Source: CAZJTL01 sp964548905
GTDB taxonomy: Bacteria; Cyanobacteriota; Cyanobacteriia; Cyanobacteriales; Xenococcaceae
Assembly (NCBI GenBank): GCA_964548905.1
Contig: CAZJTL010000002.1
Coordinates: 1-64,000 of the forward strand
Length of the DNA: 64,000 nt
Reading direction: 5' to 3'
Shown here one piece after another: positions 1 to 8,437 of the stretch. The position numbers were made by a program, and so were the translations under genes. The notes below the pieces were generated by a model. The model worked only from the letters and a program-made list of their open reading frames with translations. It did not search any database and was not told the DNA's origin. Position 1 is the first letter of the stretch; every line of letters begins with the position of its first letter.

Positions 1-1068
1 CTTTGCAGCAAATTCGTTCTCTTCTATCTCAAGGCTGCAAAATTGGTGTAGAACATGCTAACAAACGCAGATTCAAAACCAGTTCTTGGCTGAGTGCTGC
101 AACCATTGAAGCCTCGGCAGAAAGTAAAGTTGTCAGTCAACTTCAAGCCACCTTGGCAGAATATACAGGAGAATACGTTCGTTTAATTGGTATCGACCCT
201 AATGAAAAGCGGCGAGTCTTAGAGACGATCGTACAAAGACCCGATGACGTTCCAAGTGCCGCTAACAGTGTTTCTTCGTCTTCTAGTTATAGCAATAAAA
301 CCAGTACCGTCAATAGTAATGGTAGCGGTTTGAGTCCAGAAACGATCGCACAAGTTCGTTCTCTGTTGTCACAAGGCTATCAAATTGGTACAGAACACGC
401 AGATAGTCGTCGTTTTCGCACCAAATCTTGGCAAAGCTGCTCGCCAATCGACACTACTCGCGAACCCGATGTCATTTCTGCTCTCGAAAATTGCTTGAAT
501 GAGCATCAGGGNNNNNNNNNNNNNNNNNNNNNNNNNNNNNNNNNNNNNNNNNNNNNNNNNNNNNNNNNNNNNNNNNNNNNNNNNNNNNNNNNNNNNNNNN
601 NNNNNNNNNNNCGAATATGTTCGCATGATTGGTATTGACACTCAGGCGAAACGTCGAGTCTTAGAAGCTATCATTCAAAGACCTAGCGGTGTTTCTGGTG
701 GCAAATCGGCGATTGCATCGACTGCCAGTTACAGCAACGGTAATGGCAATGGCAATGGTAACGGTAATGGCAATGGCAGTTACAACGGTAACGGCTCTTA
801 CAGCAGTAGCTTGGATACCGATACTCTAGCCCAAATTCGCTCACTGTTGTCACAAGGCTATCAAATCGGTACCGAACACGCAGATACTCGTCGTTTCCGT
901 ACTAAGTCTTGGCAAAGCTGCTTGCCCATCGACACTAATCGCGAAACCGATGTCATTTCTGCCCTCGAAAATTGCTTGAATGAGCATCAAGGCGAATATG
1001 TTCGCATGATTGGTATTGACACTCAGGCGAAACGTCGAGTCTTAGAAACTATCATTCAAAGACCATAG
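1..1068 (+). CDS. ccmM: Carboxysome assembly protein CcmM, C-terminal part (5' partial, interrupted by gap)
   Basis: The gene enters from the left edge already in frame (first full codon at base 3), so the N-terminal gamma-carbonic-anhydrase-like domain lies outside. What is visible is a chain of Rubisco small-subunit-like (SSUL) modules that cross-link Rubisco during beta-carboxysome formation. Three modules can be seen: about 6-242, 337-683 (cut by the N gap) and 823-1065, each with the motifs IRSLLSQG, GTEHADxRRFRTKSWQS and GEYVRMIGID. They are joined by Ser/Asn/Gly-rich linkers, one being an NG dipeptide run at about 736-800. Modules 2 and 3 are almost identical at DNA level. ccmN follows 80 bases downstream. 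The reading frame differs on the two sides of the 100-N gap; joining the two edges directly restores it. Confidence 0.95.
512..611. other. Assembly gap (100 N) inside ccmM repeat
   Basis: Exactly 100 N, a conventional placeholder for unknown length. Closing it to zero gives the in-frame reading EHQ-GEYVR found in the next module, and makes the module-to-module spacing 381 bp (127 codons) on both sides. True missing length is therefore zero or a multiple of 381 bp. Confidence 0.9.
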
Positions 1069-1148
1069 TCAACCCTATTCAAAGTGCAGTTATCAGCGTT
1101 AGCCAATTCTGACCCTAACCACTGGTAACTGCCTATTGATAATTAATA

Positions 1149-1928
1149 ATGTATTTGCCGCCTTTAGAACCGATCGCCAACGCAGATATTCGCGTTAGCG
1201 GTGATGTGAAAATCCATCCCAGTGCGGTACTGGCTCCAGGAACGATTTTGCAAGCTGCCCCCAACTCTAAGATCGTTATCGGGGCTGATGTTTGCATCGG
1301 CATGGGAACAATTGTAAATGCCTATCAAGGCTTGGTTGAAATCGAAAGTGGTGTGATTTTAGGAGCTGGAGTTTTAATTATTGGCAATTGTCAAATTGGT
1401 CGTAATGCTTGTATTGGTTCGGCAACTACGATTTTTAATGCCTCTGTTGAAGCAATGACAGTTGTTTTGTCTGGATCTTTAATTGGAGATAACTCGCGAT
1501 CAATAAGACTAGACGATCTCGAACTAAATAATTTTCAACAGATCGAAAATGGTCAAAATGGTCAAAATGGCAGACATGCTGAGAATTCTCAAGAGGAGAC
1601 AAAAACTCAAGAAAATTCATCTACCAATGCAGAAACTGAAACTTTATCTTCTGAAGTAGACGAACAAGAGTCATTTTGGTTTACCGAAGAAGAAACTGCG
1701 ACTCCAGAAGTAGCTACTAAAGAAGCAGAGGCGAATCATCTAGTTGAAGAAAATCAAGAAAATGACAATGGCTCGATCGCGGATAATACTAATTCTCAAC
1801 CCTTAAATAAGCCCGAGAACAAGAATTCAGATAGAAGTCAAGTTTACATTAATCAGTTATTAATTACTCTGTTCCCTCACGGTCGCTCGCTTTATCGCGA
1901 TCTACCAAAAGATAGTCAATCGTCTTAA
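1149..1928 (+). CDS. ccmN: Carboxysome assembly protein CcmN
   Basis: CcmN links the CcmM-Rubisco core to the carboxysome shell. The first ~125 residues are a left-handed beta-helix of hexapeptide repeats (pattern such as IHPSAVLAPGTI, GADVCIGMGTIV, ESGVILGAGVLI), as in CcmM and other gamma-CA-like proteins. A long acidic, Gln/Glu/Asn-rich linker follows (about residues 130-230). The last ~25 residues (VYINQLLITLFPHGRS and on) form the amphipathic encapsulation peptide known to bind the shell protein CcmK. The 259-residue length is somewhat longer than typical because of the linker. It follows ccmM by 80 bases, in the usual ccmM-ccmN order. Confidence 0.95.
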   Translation: MYLPPLEPIANADIRVSGDVKIHPSAVLAPGTILQAAPNSKIVIGADVCIGMGTIVNAYQGLVEIESGVILGAGVLIIGNCQIGRNACIGSATTIFNASVEAMTVVLSGSLIGDNSRSIRLDDLELNNFQQIENGQNGQNGRHAENSQEETKTQENSSTNAETETLSSEVDEQESFWFTEEETATPEVATKEAEANHLVEENQENDNGSIADNTNSQPLNKPENKNSDRSQVYINQLLITLFPHGRSLYRDLPKDSQSS

Positions 1929-2428
1929 TTTTTACTCGGTATTTATAGCTAGTTTTTTCGACATTCATATTGCTATCTTTTCTAACTTATAAGGCAAAGT
2001 AATTACTTCTAAAAAGATTAAAAAATGTAAACTTAATTAGCAATTTAGTTGGCAAAATTAAGCAATTAAATTTGCTGAATTGCTATAGCAGTTAAATCAA
2101 TATAAATGTTGCTTTATCGGAGTTTTTGTCCTTGAAAGCTAGGATTTACTTTGATTTTTACTGATGTTTATTCATCGATTAGGTAATCTAATATCGATCA
2201 GAAAAAAAACAATATAGATTTTGCCCTAATGAATAAAAAATTTGTATTAAAAAATAAAAATTATGTTAAGATTGGAAACTGAAAAGAGAAAAGTCAAATT
2301 AAATTATTGACTAACTACAAAATTTTCTAAAAGAAAGATATCTTTACTGCCAAAGATTCTTCTGGATGAGAGCAAAAACGTCAGTTTTGGGCTTACAAAA
2401 GAGAAATAAGCATTAACTTTATGGAGGA
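1929..2428 (+). promoter_or_regulatory. Long AT-rich leader upstream of rbcL
   Basis: Five hundred bases with no convincing gene between ccmN and rbcL. The stretch is strongly AT-rich, with A- and T-tracts around 2030-2060 and 2210-2260. It very likely carries the rbc operon promoter and a long 5' UTR, as is usual for cyanobacterial rbcL, but I could not fix a start site or a LysR-type operator. The ribosome-binding GGAGG lies at 2423-2427. Confidence 0.5.
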
Positions 2429-2437
2429 ATGAACAAA

Positions 2438-3856
2438 ATGGTACAAGCCAAATCATCTGCTGGCTTCCAGGCAGGGGTAAAAGACTATCGTCTAACTTAT
2501 TACACCCCCGACTATACACCTAAAGACACCGATCTACTCGCTTGCTTCCGTATGACTCCCCAACCTGGAGTTCCTGCTGAGGAAGCTGGTGCGGCTGTTG
2601 CGGCTGAGTCTTCTACTGGTACCTGGACAACAGTTTGGACTGATAACCTAACCGACCTAGACCGTTATAAAGGTCGTTGCTACGATATCGAACCAGTTGC
2701 TGGTGAAGACAATCAATATTTTGCTTTTATCGCTTATCCTTTAGATTTATTTGAAGAAGGTTCTGTCACCAACATTCTTACCTCTTTAGTTGGTAACGTT
2801 TTTGGTTTCAAAGCTCTACGCGCACTACGTCTAGAAGATATTCGCGTTCCCGTTGCTTTGATTAAAACCTTCCAAGGACCTCCTCACGGTATCACCGTTG
2901 AGCGTGACAAATTAAACAAATACGGTCGTCCTTTACTCGGCTGTACCATTAAACCCAAACTCGGTCTATCTGCTAAAAACTACGGACGTGCAGTTTATGA
3001 ATGTCTTCGTGGTGGTTTAGATTTCACCAAAGACGACGAAAACATCAACTCTCAACCCTTCATGCGTTGGCGCGATCGCTTCCTCTTCGTCCAAGATGCG
3101 ATCGAGAAAGCTCAAGCTGAAACCAACGAAGTCAAAGGTCACTACTTAAACGTGACTGCTGGTACTTGCGAAGAAATGATGAAACGGGCAGAATTCGCCA
3201 AAGAAATTAACACTCCCATCATCATGCACGACTTCTTCACAGGTGGTTTCACTGCTAACACAACCTTAGCTAAGTTCTGTCGCGATAATGGCTTATTACT
3301 ACACATTCACCGTGCTATGCACGCTGTTATCGACCGTCAAAAGAATCATGGTATTCACTTCCGCGTTTTAGCGAAGTGCTTGCGTCTCTCTGGTGGCGAC
3401 CACTTACACTCTGGTACAGTTGTTGGTAAGTTAGAAGGCGAACGCGGTATCACCATGGGTTTTGTTGACCTAATGCGTGAAGACTATGTTGAAGAAGATC
3501 GTTCTCGCGGTATTTTCTTTACCCAAGATTATGCTTCTTTACCTGGTACAATGCCAGTAGCTTCTGGTGGTATCCACGTATGGCACATGCCAGCTCTTGT
3601 AGAAATCTTTGGTGATGATTCCTGCTTACAGTTTGGTGGTGGTACTCTTGGTCACCCCTGGGGTAATGCTCCTGGTGCAACCGCTAACCGTGTTGCTTTG
3701 GAAGCTTGTATCCAAGCTCGTAACGAAGGTCGTAACCTAGCTCGTGAAGGTAACGATGTTATTCGCGAAGCTTGCCGTTGGAGTCCTGAACTCAAAGCTG
3801 CTTGCGAATTGTGGAAAGAAATTAAGTTCGAGTTTGAAGCAATGGATACTCTCTAA
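2438..3856 (+). CDS. rbcL: Ribulose-1,5-bisphosphate carboxylase/oxygenase large subunit (form IB)
   Basis: Catalyses CO2 fixation onto RuBP, and the competing oxygenation. Family landmarks are all present: the start MVQAKSSAGFQAGVKDYRLT, the KPKLGLSAKNYGRA loop, GGLDFTKDDEN with the carbamylated Lys, HIHRAMHAVIDR, SGGDHLHSGTVVGKLEG with the loop-6 Lys, and the C-terminal FEFEAMDTL. The start was set at 2438 rather than the in-frame ATG at 2429. Cyanobacterial RbcL begins MVQAKS, and the GGAGG at 2423-2427 is 10 bases from 2438 but only 1 base from 2429. That gives 472 residues, the normal length. rbcX and rbcS follow on the same strand. Confidence 0.98.
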   Translation: MVQAKSSAGFQAGVKDYRLTYYTPDYTPKDTDLLACFRMTPQPGVPAEEAGAAVAAESSTGTWTTVWTDNLTDLDRYKGRCYDIEPVAGEDNQYFAFIAYPLDLFEEGSVTNILTSLVGNVFGFKALRALRLEDIRVPVALIKTFQGPPHGITVERDKLNKYGRPLLGCTIKPKLGLSAKNYGRAVYECLRGGLDFTKDDENINSQPFMRWRDRFLFVQDAIEKAQAETNEVKGHYLNVTAGTCEEMMKRAEFAKEINTPIIMHDFFTGGFTANTTLAKFCRDNGLLLHIHRAMHAVIDRQKNHGIHFRVLAKCLRLSGGDHLHSGTVVGKLEGERGITMGFVDLMREDYVEEDRSRGIFFTQDYASLPGTMPVASGGIHVWHMPALVEIFGDDSCLQFGGGTLGHPWGNAPGATANRVALEACIQARNEGRNLAREGNDVIREACRWSPELKAACELWKEIKFEFEAMDTL

Positions 3857-3981
3857 TTTTTTAATTAGTAAGTAGTACAAACACAGTTTCTCGAACAGAG
3901 ACAATGTTATCAGTGGCAGTTTTCTTAAAGTAATAACTGATAACTGAACGCTGATAACTGCATTTGGGACAGGTAAGCAAA

Positions 3982-4368
3982 ATGTACCCAAGAAAGATTG
4001 CCGAAGATACTGCTAAGGTACTGCAAAGCTACCTTACCTATCAGGCAGTACGTACCATTGTCGAACAACTAGCAGAGACTAATCCTACTCTGGCGATTTG
4101 GTTGAGACAGTATACCTCAACTCATGATATCCAGAATGGAGAAGCTTATCTTGAAGGGTTGATGTTGGAGAACAAAGAGTTATTGCTGCGGATTTTAACG
4201 GTGCGTGAACATCTAGCTGAAGCAGTATTAGACTTTCTTCCAGGAATGGTACGTAATGGCATCAACGAGGCAAATATCGAACATCGTCGCCATCTTCTAG
4301 AACGTCTTACTCGGTCCCAAGAATCAAACTCGACTCAAGAGTTAGATATTAACGAATCTTCAGACTAA
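3982..4368 (+). CDS. rbcX: Rubisco assembly chaperone RbcX
   Basis: RbcX is a small all-helical homodimer that clamps the C-terminal tail of RbcL and assists assembly of the L8 core. The N-terminal stretch IAEDTAKVLQSYLTYQAVRT is strongly conserved in the family, and it lies in the central groove that binds the RbcL EIKFEFD-type peptide (here EIKFEFEAMD). The ATG at 3982 is preferred to the upstream TTG at 3964 because family members begin M-x-P-(K/R)-K-I-A. That gives 128 residues. The gene lies between rbcL and rbcS, the classic cyanobacterial rbcLXS arrangement. Confidence 0.95.
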   Translation: MYPRKIAEDTAKVLQSYLTYQAVRTIVEQLAETNPTLAIWLRQYTSTHDIQNGEAYLEGLMLENKELLLRILTVREHLAEAVLDFLPGMVRNGINEANIEHRRHLLERLTRSQESNSTQELDINESSD

Positions 4369-4395
4369 AAAATTACTGATTAGGAAAACAAGCAC

Positions 4396-4731
4396 ATGAA
4401 AACTCTACCAAAAGAGCTTCGCTACGAAACCCTTTCTTACTTACCCCCTTTGACCGATCAACAAATTGCTAAGCAAATTGAGTGCATGATCGATCAAGGT
4501 TATATTCCTGGTATTGAATTTGAAGAAAGTCCTACACCTAAGACTTACTTCTGGACTATGTGGAAACTACCTATGTTTGGTTCCTCTAGCGTTCAAGAAG
4601 TTCTTAACGAAGTCAGAGAATGCCGTTCTGAGTACCCCAACTCTTACATTCGTGTAATTGGTTTCGACAATATCAAACAATGTCAAACTGTTAGCTTCAT
4701 CGTTCACAAACCTAATAGCAGCCGTTACTAA
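4396..4731 (+). CDS. rbcS: Rubisco small subunit
   Basis: Caps the L8 core to form L8S8 holoenzyme. 111 residues, normal for a cyanobacterial small subunit. Landmarks: MKTLPKELRYETLSYLPPLTD at the N-terminus, IPGIEFEE, TYFWTMWKLPMFG and the C-terminal IRVIGFDN. The same fold is seen in the SSUL modules of the ccmM gene at the left edge. It starts 27 bases after rbcX and is followed by a strong terminator, so it closes the rbc operon. Confidence 0.98.
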   Translation: MKTLPKELRYETLSYLPPLTDQQIAKQIECMIDQGYIPGIEFEESPTPKTYFWTMWKLPMFGSSSVQEVLNEVRECRSEYPNSYIRVIGFDNIKQCQTVSFIVHKPNSSRY

Positions 4732-4779
4732 TTAGAATTAGTCAATTAAACGGTTATTAGAAGTTTTAATAAATTCCCA

Positions 4780-4819
4780 AAGTGGTTATGAGAGTCTTGT
4801 TCTCACAGCCACTTTTTTT
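4780..4819 (+). terminator. Rho-independent terminator after rbcS
   Basis: Stem of about 14 base pairs (AAGTGG...TGAGA against TCTCA...CCACTT, with one mismatch and one wobble), loop of 6-7 bases, then a run of seven T. It ends the rbcL-rbcX-rbcS transcript before the convergent gene at 4843. Confidence 0.9.
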
Positions 4820-4842
4820 ATTGAGGTCGATCGCTCTAGTAT

Positions 4843-7800
4843 TTAAATTAATTTAAGCCAAGCAGCGATCGCGCTAGGTAATTTAATTTCAGGTACTTCC
4901 CATTGGGGTAGCGACAATCCGTAAGCAACAGCAAAACGATAAAACTCCTGATGATTTAAACCATTAAGATCGAGATCTTTGGGAAGGGGAAGATCTTTGC
5001 AGTTGTAACTGGGTATGCCAATATTTTGGTGCTGAAAATCATGATGGGTATCTAAAATCGCCTCAGTAAAGAAATTGGTTTGACTACCACCACCACCAAT
5101 AAACATATTCAAACCATCTTTGAGCAACTTCTCTTTTAAAAGTGATTGTCGATCGCTAAATTGCTGACTTCCTTCGATCGCGATTCTACCTACTAGTTGC
5201 TGAATTTGTCGGCGCGATTGACTGGATTTAATTTCTGGCAAAAGCACGCTATTTTCTGTAGTAATAACAGTTTTAACTTGCTCTAGAGAAACATCCAATT
5301 CCCTAGCTAAAGCTTGAGAAATAGCACTAACTCCTAGGGATTGTACCAAACCAGCATAAAAATCTACTTTTGGTTCACCCCCATCTTGCCAGTAGTGGAA
5401 AGCAGCACCATCAACAGTACCATCACCGATGTCAAAAAAGGTGTAAAATCCTTCTGGAGAACCTACTGCACTGATAAATGACCAAGCTTCAGCAGCAAGT
5501 TCGGGGATAGCATGACAATCTATTTGTGTGCAATCGAGTTGATGGCGTAAATCTCGCAGGCGATCGCCTAAACTTTGCAAAGTAAAAGATTCAGTCAAGG
5601 GTTCGTTACTCAGTAACCAAGCTAAAGATAAAACTTTTTCAAAGCGATCGATCGCAGGAGAATCACAATATTGAACTGGTACACCGATATTTGCAGTCCA
5701 TTCCAATTGGCGATCGAGGACGAGATCGGGTTTATGCTGTAAAATCCAAGTTTGAGCGCGTTTGATGATACAGCAAAGATAATAAGCACAGAGATTTTCA
5801 ACGTTTTCAGGATCTTCTAATTCTGGGAAATATTCCAAGCGCCAGTTATCGTTTTGTTGAGGAAGATCTAGATCTGCCAAACGCATTTTCATGAAATCAA
5901 TTGACTTTTCAATCTGGCGATCGCAATTGTTCCATTCTGTTGCCGTCAATCCAGTTATTAATGTACCGTCAGTTAAGATGGCGATTTTTGTCGGTAAAAG
6001 CGCTTCATTTAAATCTATCTGGCGATCGCCAAAGTTAATAATTTCTGAACGATCTTGAGCAATATCTCGAAAACAAACTTTAGTGAAACTAGTACCAAAA
6101 TCTATTCCCAAATTAAGCGCCAGGATTTCAAGATCTACATGATCGCGATCGCCTTCCCTTCGATCGGGTTGGCGCTGTCGTAAATCTTGAATTAATCCCC
6201 TAAGTTGTTCTAACTCTCTTTCCCAGTCTATTTGCTGCTGCTTCCAAGTGAGTAACTGTTCGAGTTGCGTCTGAATATATTGAATCTCTTCTTGAGGTGA
6301 TAATTTTTGGAAACGATGTTCGATCGTTTCTTTAAATCCAGTTAAATCTTGTTGCAGTTTTAAAATTAAATCTAATTGCTGTCGGCAATCATCTGTTAAA
6401 TTATCTAATTGACTAAAATCTTGCTCTTGTTGCCAATCTAATAATTGTCCTAATACATGTTCTAATTGAGCTTGAAGATTTTGGATTTGTTTTTCAGGCG
6501 ATAATTTTTGAACACGATGTTCGATCGATTCTTGAAATGCAGCTAAATCTTGCTGTAATTGTGAAATTAAATCTAATTGTTGCTGGCGATCGCCTGCTAG
6601 GTTATTTAACTGACTGAAATCTTGTTGTTGCTGCCAAGATAATAATTGTTCTAATTGTGACTGAAGATTCTGTATTTGATCGTTGGATGATAAGTTATGA
6701 AAACGATGTTCGATCGTCTCTTTAAATCCAGTTAAATCTTGTTCTAATTGTGACTGAAGATTTTGGATCTCTTCTTTAGGCGATAAGTTATGAAAACGAT
6801 GTTCGATCGCTTCTTTAAATCCAGTCAGATCTTGTTGTAATTGTGAGATTAAATCTAATTGCTGCTGGCGATCGCCTGCTAAGNNNNNNNNNNNNNNNNN
6901 NNNNNNNNNNNNNNNNNNNNNNNNNNNNNNNNNNNNNNNNNNNNNNNNNNNNNNNNNNNNNNNNNNNNNNNNNNNNNNNNNNNCAAAACGCTGTTCGATC
7001 GCTTCTTTAAATCCAGTTAAATCTTGTTGTAATTGTGAGATTAAATCTAATTGCTGCTGGCGATCGCCTGCTAAGTTATTTAATTGACTGAAATCTTGTT
7101 GTTGTTGCCAAGATAATAATTGTTCTAATTGAGTTTGAAGATTCTGGATCTGTTCATTAGATGTGAGATTAGCAAAACGCTGTTCGATCGCTTCTTTAAA
7201 TCCAGTTAAATCTTGTTGTAATTGTGAAATTAAATCTAATCGTTGCTGGCGATCGCCTTCTATCCTATCTAATTGACTGAAATCTTGTTGTTGTTGCCAA
7301 TTTAATAACTGTTCGAGTCGATCTTTAAGGTTAGTAATCTCCTCTTGCGAAGTTAAATTACTAAAGCGTCGATCGATCTGAGATTGAAACCTAGTCAGAT
7401 CCTCTTGTAGTTGAGAAATTAATTGAGACTCTTGTTGTCGATTGCTAATTAAATCTTGGAGTTTAGCTAATTCTCGATCGGTAATACTTTGTTGCTTTCG
7501 CCAAGTCTCTAACTCTTGAAGTTGATTTTGCAGGCGATCGAATTGCTGTGAATCGAAACCTGTTTCAACCTTTTGCTTGAGACTATCTAATTCTTGTCTA
7601 ATTTGAGAACTAAATTGCGATATATTTTTGTATTGATTGTGAATCTGAGTAATATTTAAAGATTCGATCGCAATAATACGATTGTTTAACTCAGAAAGTC
7701 GTTGCTGAATTGATTGAATCGAAGCAGGAGTGACAAAAGAATTTATAAACTGAACTTGCCTACTAACAGCCTCACTCTCTTCTAAAAGACTTTGATGTAT

Positions 7801-8193
7801 TTGAGATAATTTAGTCTCAAAGTGAGCAAAATTAGCTTTTTCCTTTTCATAGATACTAATTTTGCGATCTAGCTCTGTATTTCTTTGAGCTAAAGTTTTA
7901 TTTAACTCTTGTTGTAATTGGGAAAAAGCTCGATCGATCTTAGAAAAATGCTTTTCAACTCGAACTATCTTGGTAGATAAATTCCGTTTAACTTGCTCCT
8001 CAAATTTTTGTCGATTCAGAATGTTAAGAAACATCGACATCGATAGAGGTGCAGCAGCATAGAATACTTGTCTAGAAGCAGTTGCTACGACAATTCCTAA
8101 AACTGAAGCAGCTAGTGAAGAGTATTCTGCTATTTTCAGTAAAGATTTTTTTGATAGTTGACTAGAACGATTGCGGCTCTCAGAATTTCTCAT
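4843..8193 (-). CDS. Membrane-anchored coiled-coil protein with C-terminal Hsp70/actin-like ATPase domain
   Basis: Product of about 1,116 residues, length uncertain because of an N gap. Order of parts: a short hydrophobic hairpin at about residues 22-55 (probable membrane anchor); a Gln-rich coiled coil from about 60 to 680 made largely of 63-residue near-identical units (core DRQQQLDLISQLQQDLTGFK, EAIEQRF, LLSWQQQQDFSQL); then from about residue 690 an actin/Hsp70-fold ATPase. The ATPase shows the phosphate-1 loop NLGIDFGTSFTK, phosphate-2 loop FFDIGDGTVDG and the adenosine motif FIGGGGSQ. No Hsp70 substrate-binding domain follows, since the protein ends with the ATPase lobe. The role is unknown; a membrane-tethered ATP-switched scaffold is my inference. 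Its N-terminal hairpin resembles that of the TPR protein at 32264-33097. ATG start at 8193. Confidence 0.8.
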   Translation of the reverse strand: MRNSESRNRSSQLSKKSLLKIAEYSSLAASVLGIVVATASRQVFYAAAPLSMSMFLNILNRQKFEEQVKRNLSTKIVRVEKHFSKIDRAFSQLQQELNKTLAQRNTELDRKISIYEKEKANFAHFETKLSQIHQSLLEESEAVSRQVQFINSFVTPASIQSIQQRLSELNNRIIAIESLNITQIHNQYKNISQFSSQIRQELDSLKQKVETGFDSQQFDRLQNQLQELETWRKQQSITDRELAKLQDLISNRQQESQLISQLQEDLTRFQSQIDRRFSNLTSQEEITNLKDRLEQLLNWQQQQDFSQLDRIEGDRQQRLDLISQLQQDLTGFKEAIEQRFANLTSNEQIQNLQTQLEQLLSWQQQQDFSQLNNLAGDRQQQLDLISQLQQDLTGFKEAIEQRFXXXXXXXXXXXXXXXXXXXXXXXXXXXXXXXXXXLAGDRQQQLDLISQLQQDLTGFKEAIEHRFHNLSPKEEIQNLQSQLEQDLTGFKETIEHRFHNLSSNDQIQNLQSQLEQLLSWQQQQDFSQLNNLAGDRQQQLDLISQLQQDLAAFQESIEHRVQKLSPEKQIQNLQAQLEHVLGQLLDWQQEQDFSQLDNLTDDCRQQLDLILKLQQDLTGFKETIEHRFQKLSPQEEIQYIQTQLEQLLTWKQQQIDWERELEQLRGLIQDLRQRQPDRREGDRDHVDLEILALNLGIDFGTSFTKVCFRDIAQDRSEIINFGDRQIDLNEALLPTKIAILTDGTLITGLTATEWNNCDRQIEKSIDFMKMRLADLDLPQQNDNWRLEYFPELEDPENVENLCAYYLCCIIKRAQTWILQHKPDLVLDRQLEWTANIGVPVQYCDSPAIDRFEKVLSLAWLLSNEPLTESFTLQSLGDRLRDLRHQLDCTQIDCHAIPELAAEAWSFISAVGSPEGFYTFFDIGDGTVDGAAFHYWQDGGEPKVDFYAGLVQSLGVSAISQALARELDVSLEQVKTVITTENSVLLPEIKSSQSRRQIQQLVGRIAIEGSQQFSDRQSLLKEKLLKDGLNMFIGGGGSQTNFFTEAILDTHHDFQHQNIGIPSYNCKDLPLPKDLDLNGLNHQEFYRFAVAYGLSLPQWEVPEIKLPSAIAAWLKLI
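6300..7340 (-). repeat. Tandem 189-bp (63-codon) coding repeats
   Basis: Repeated DNA units inside the coiled-coil ATPase gene. For example, the segment beginning CAAAACGCTGTTCGATCG recurs at 6984 and 7173, exactly 189 bases apart. Roughly seven or eight full or partial units are visible; some (around 6700-6830) are shortened. Near-identity of the central units explains the assembly gap and suggests recent expansion. Confidence 0.85.
6884..6983. other. Assembly gap (100 N) inside 189-bp coding repeat
   Basis: Placeholder of 100 N in the repeat array of the coiled-coil ATPase gene. In the adjacent complete unit the matching interval (from base 7075 to 7173) is 97 bases, and the unit period is 189 bp. 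The true missing length should therefore be 97, or 97 plus multiples of 189. 100 preserves the frame only by chance. Confidence 0.85.
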
Positions 8194-8335
8194 AAACCAG
8201 AGTAAAAGGGAAATCTGGAGATTGATAGTAATGTTTTTCTCTCAGAATCTAGCCAAGATAACAACTAAACTCAAAAAACGGTAGGAGATTGAAATAATCT
8301 TCACTTATCGCATAAAAACCTTAATCTTGAAAAAA

Positions 8336-8434
8336 TAGGGGTTAGGGGTTAGGGGTTAGGGGTTAGGGAGCAGGGGAGAGGGGGAGCAGGGGAGCAGGGA
8401 AGAAAGCAATGAACCATGAACTATGAACTATGAA
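8336..8434. repeat. Heptanucleotide repeat tract (GGGGTTA, GGGAGCA-type, CATGAAC)
   Basis: Three adjoining period-7 arrays: about four units of GGGGTTA, then GGGAGCA-like units, then CATGAAC/TATGAAC units. They fill most of the spacer after the Wzc-type gene, whose stop lies 4 bases from the last unit. Confidence 0.85.
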
Positions 8435-8437
8435 CAA

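Noticed and set aside
499..638. Possible real frameshift in ccmM
   Set aside because: The frame change is produced by the arbitrary 100-N spacer; closing the gap restores the frame.
8336..8434. CRISPR-like array
   Set aside because: The repeats are 7-bp tandem units with no spacers and no cas genes nearby.
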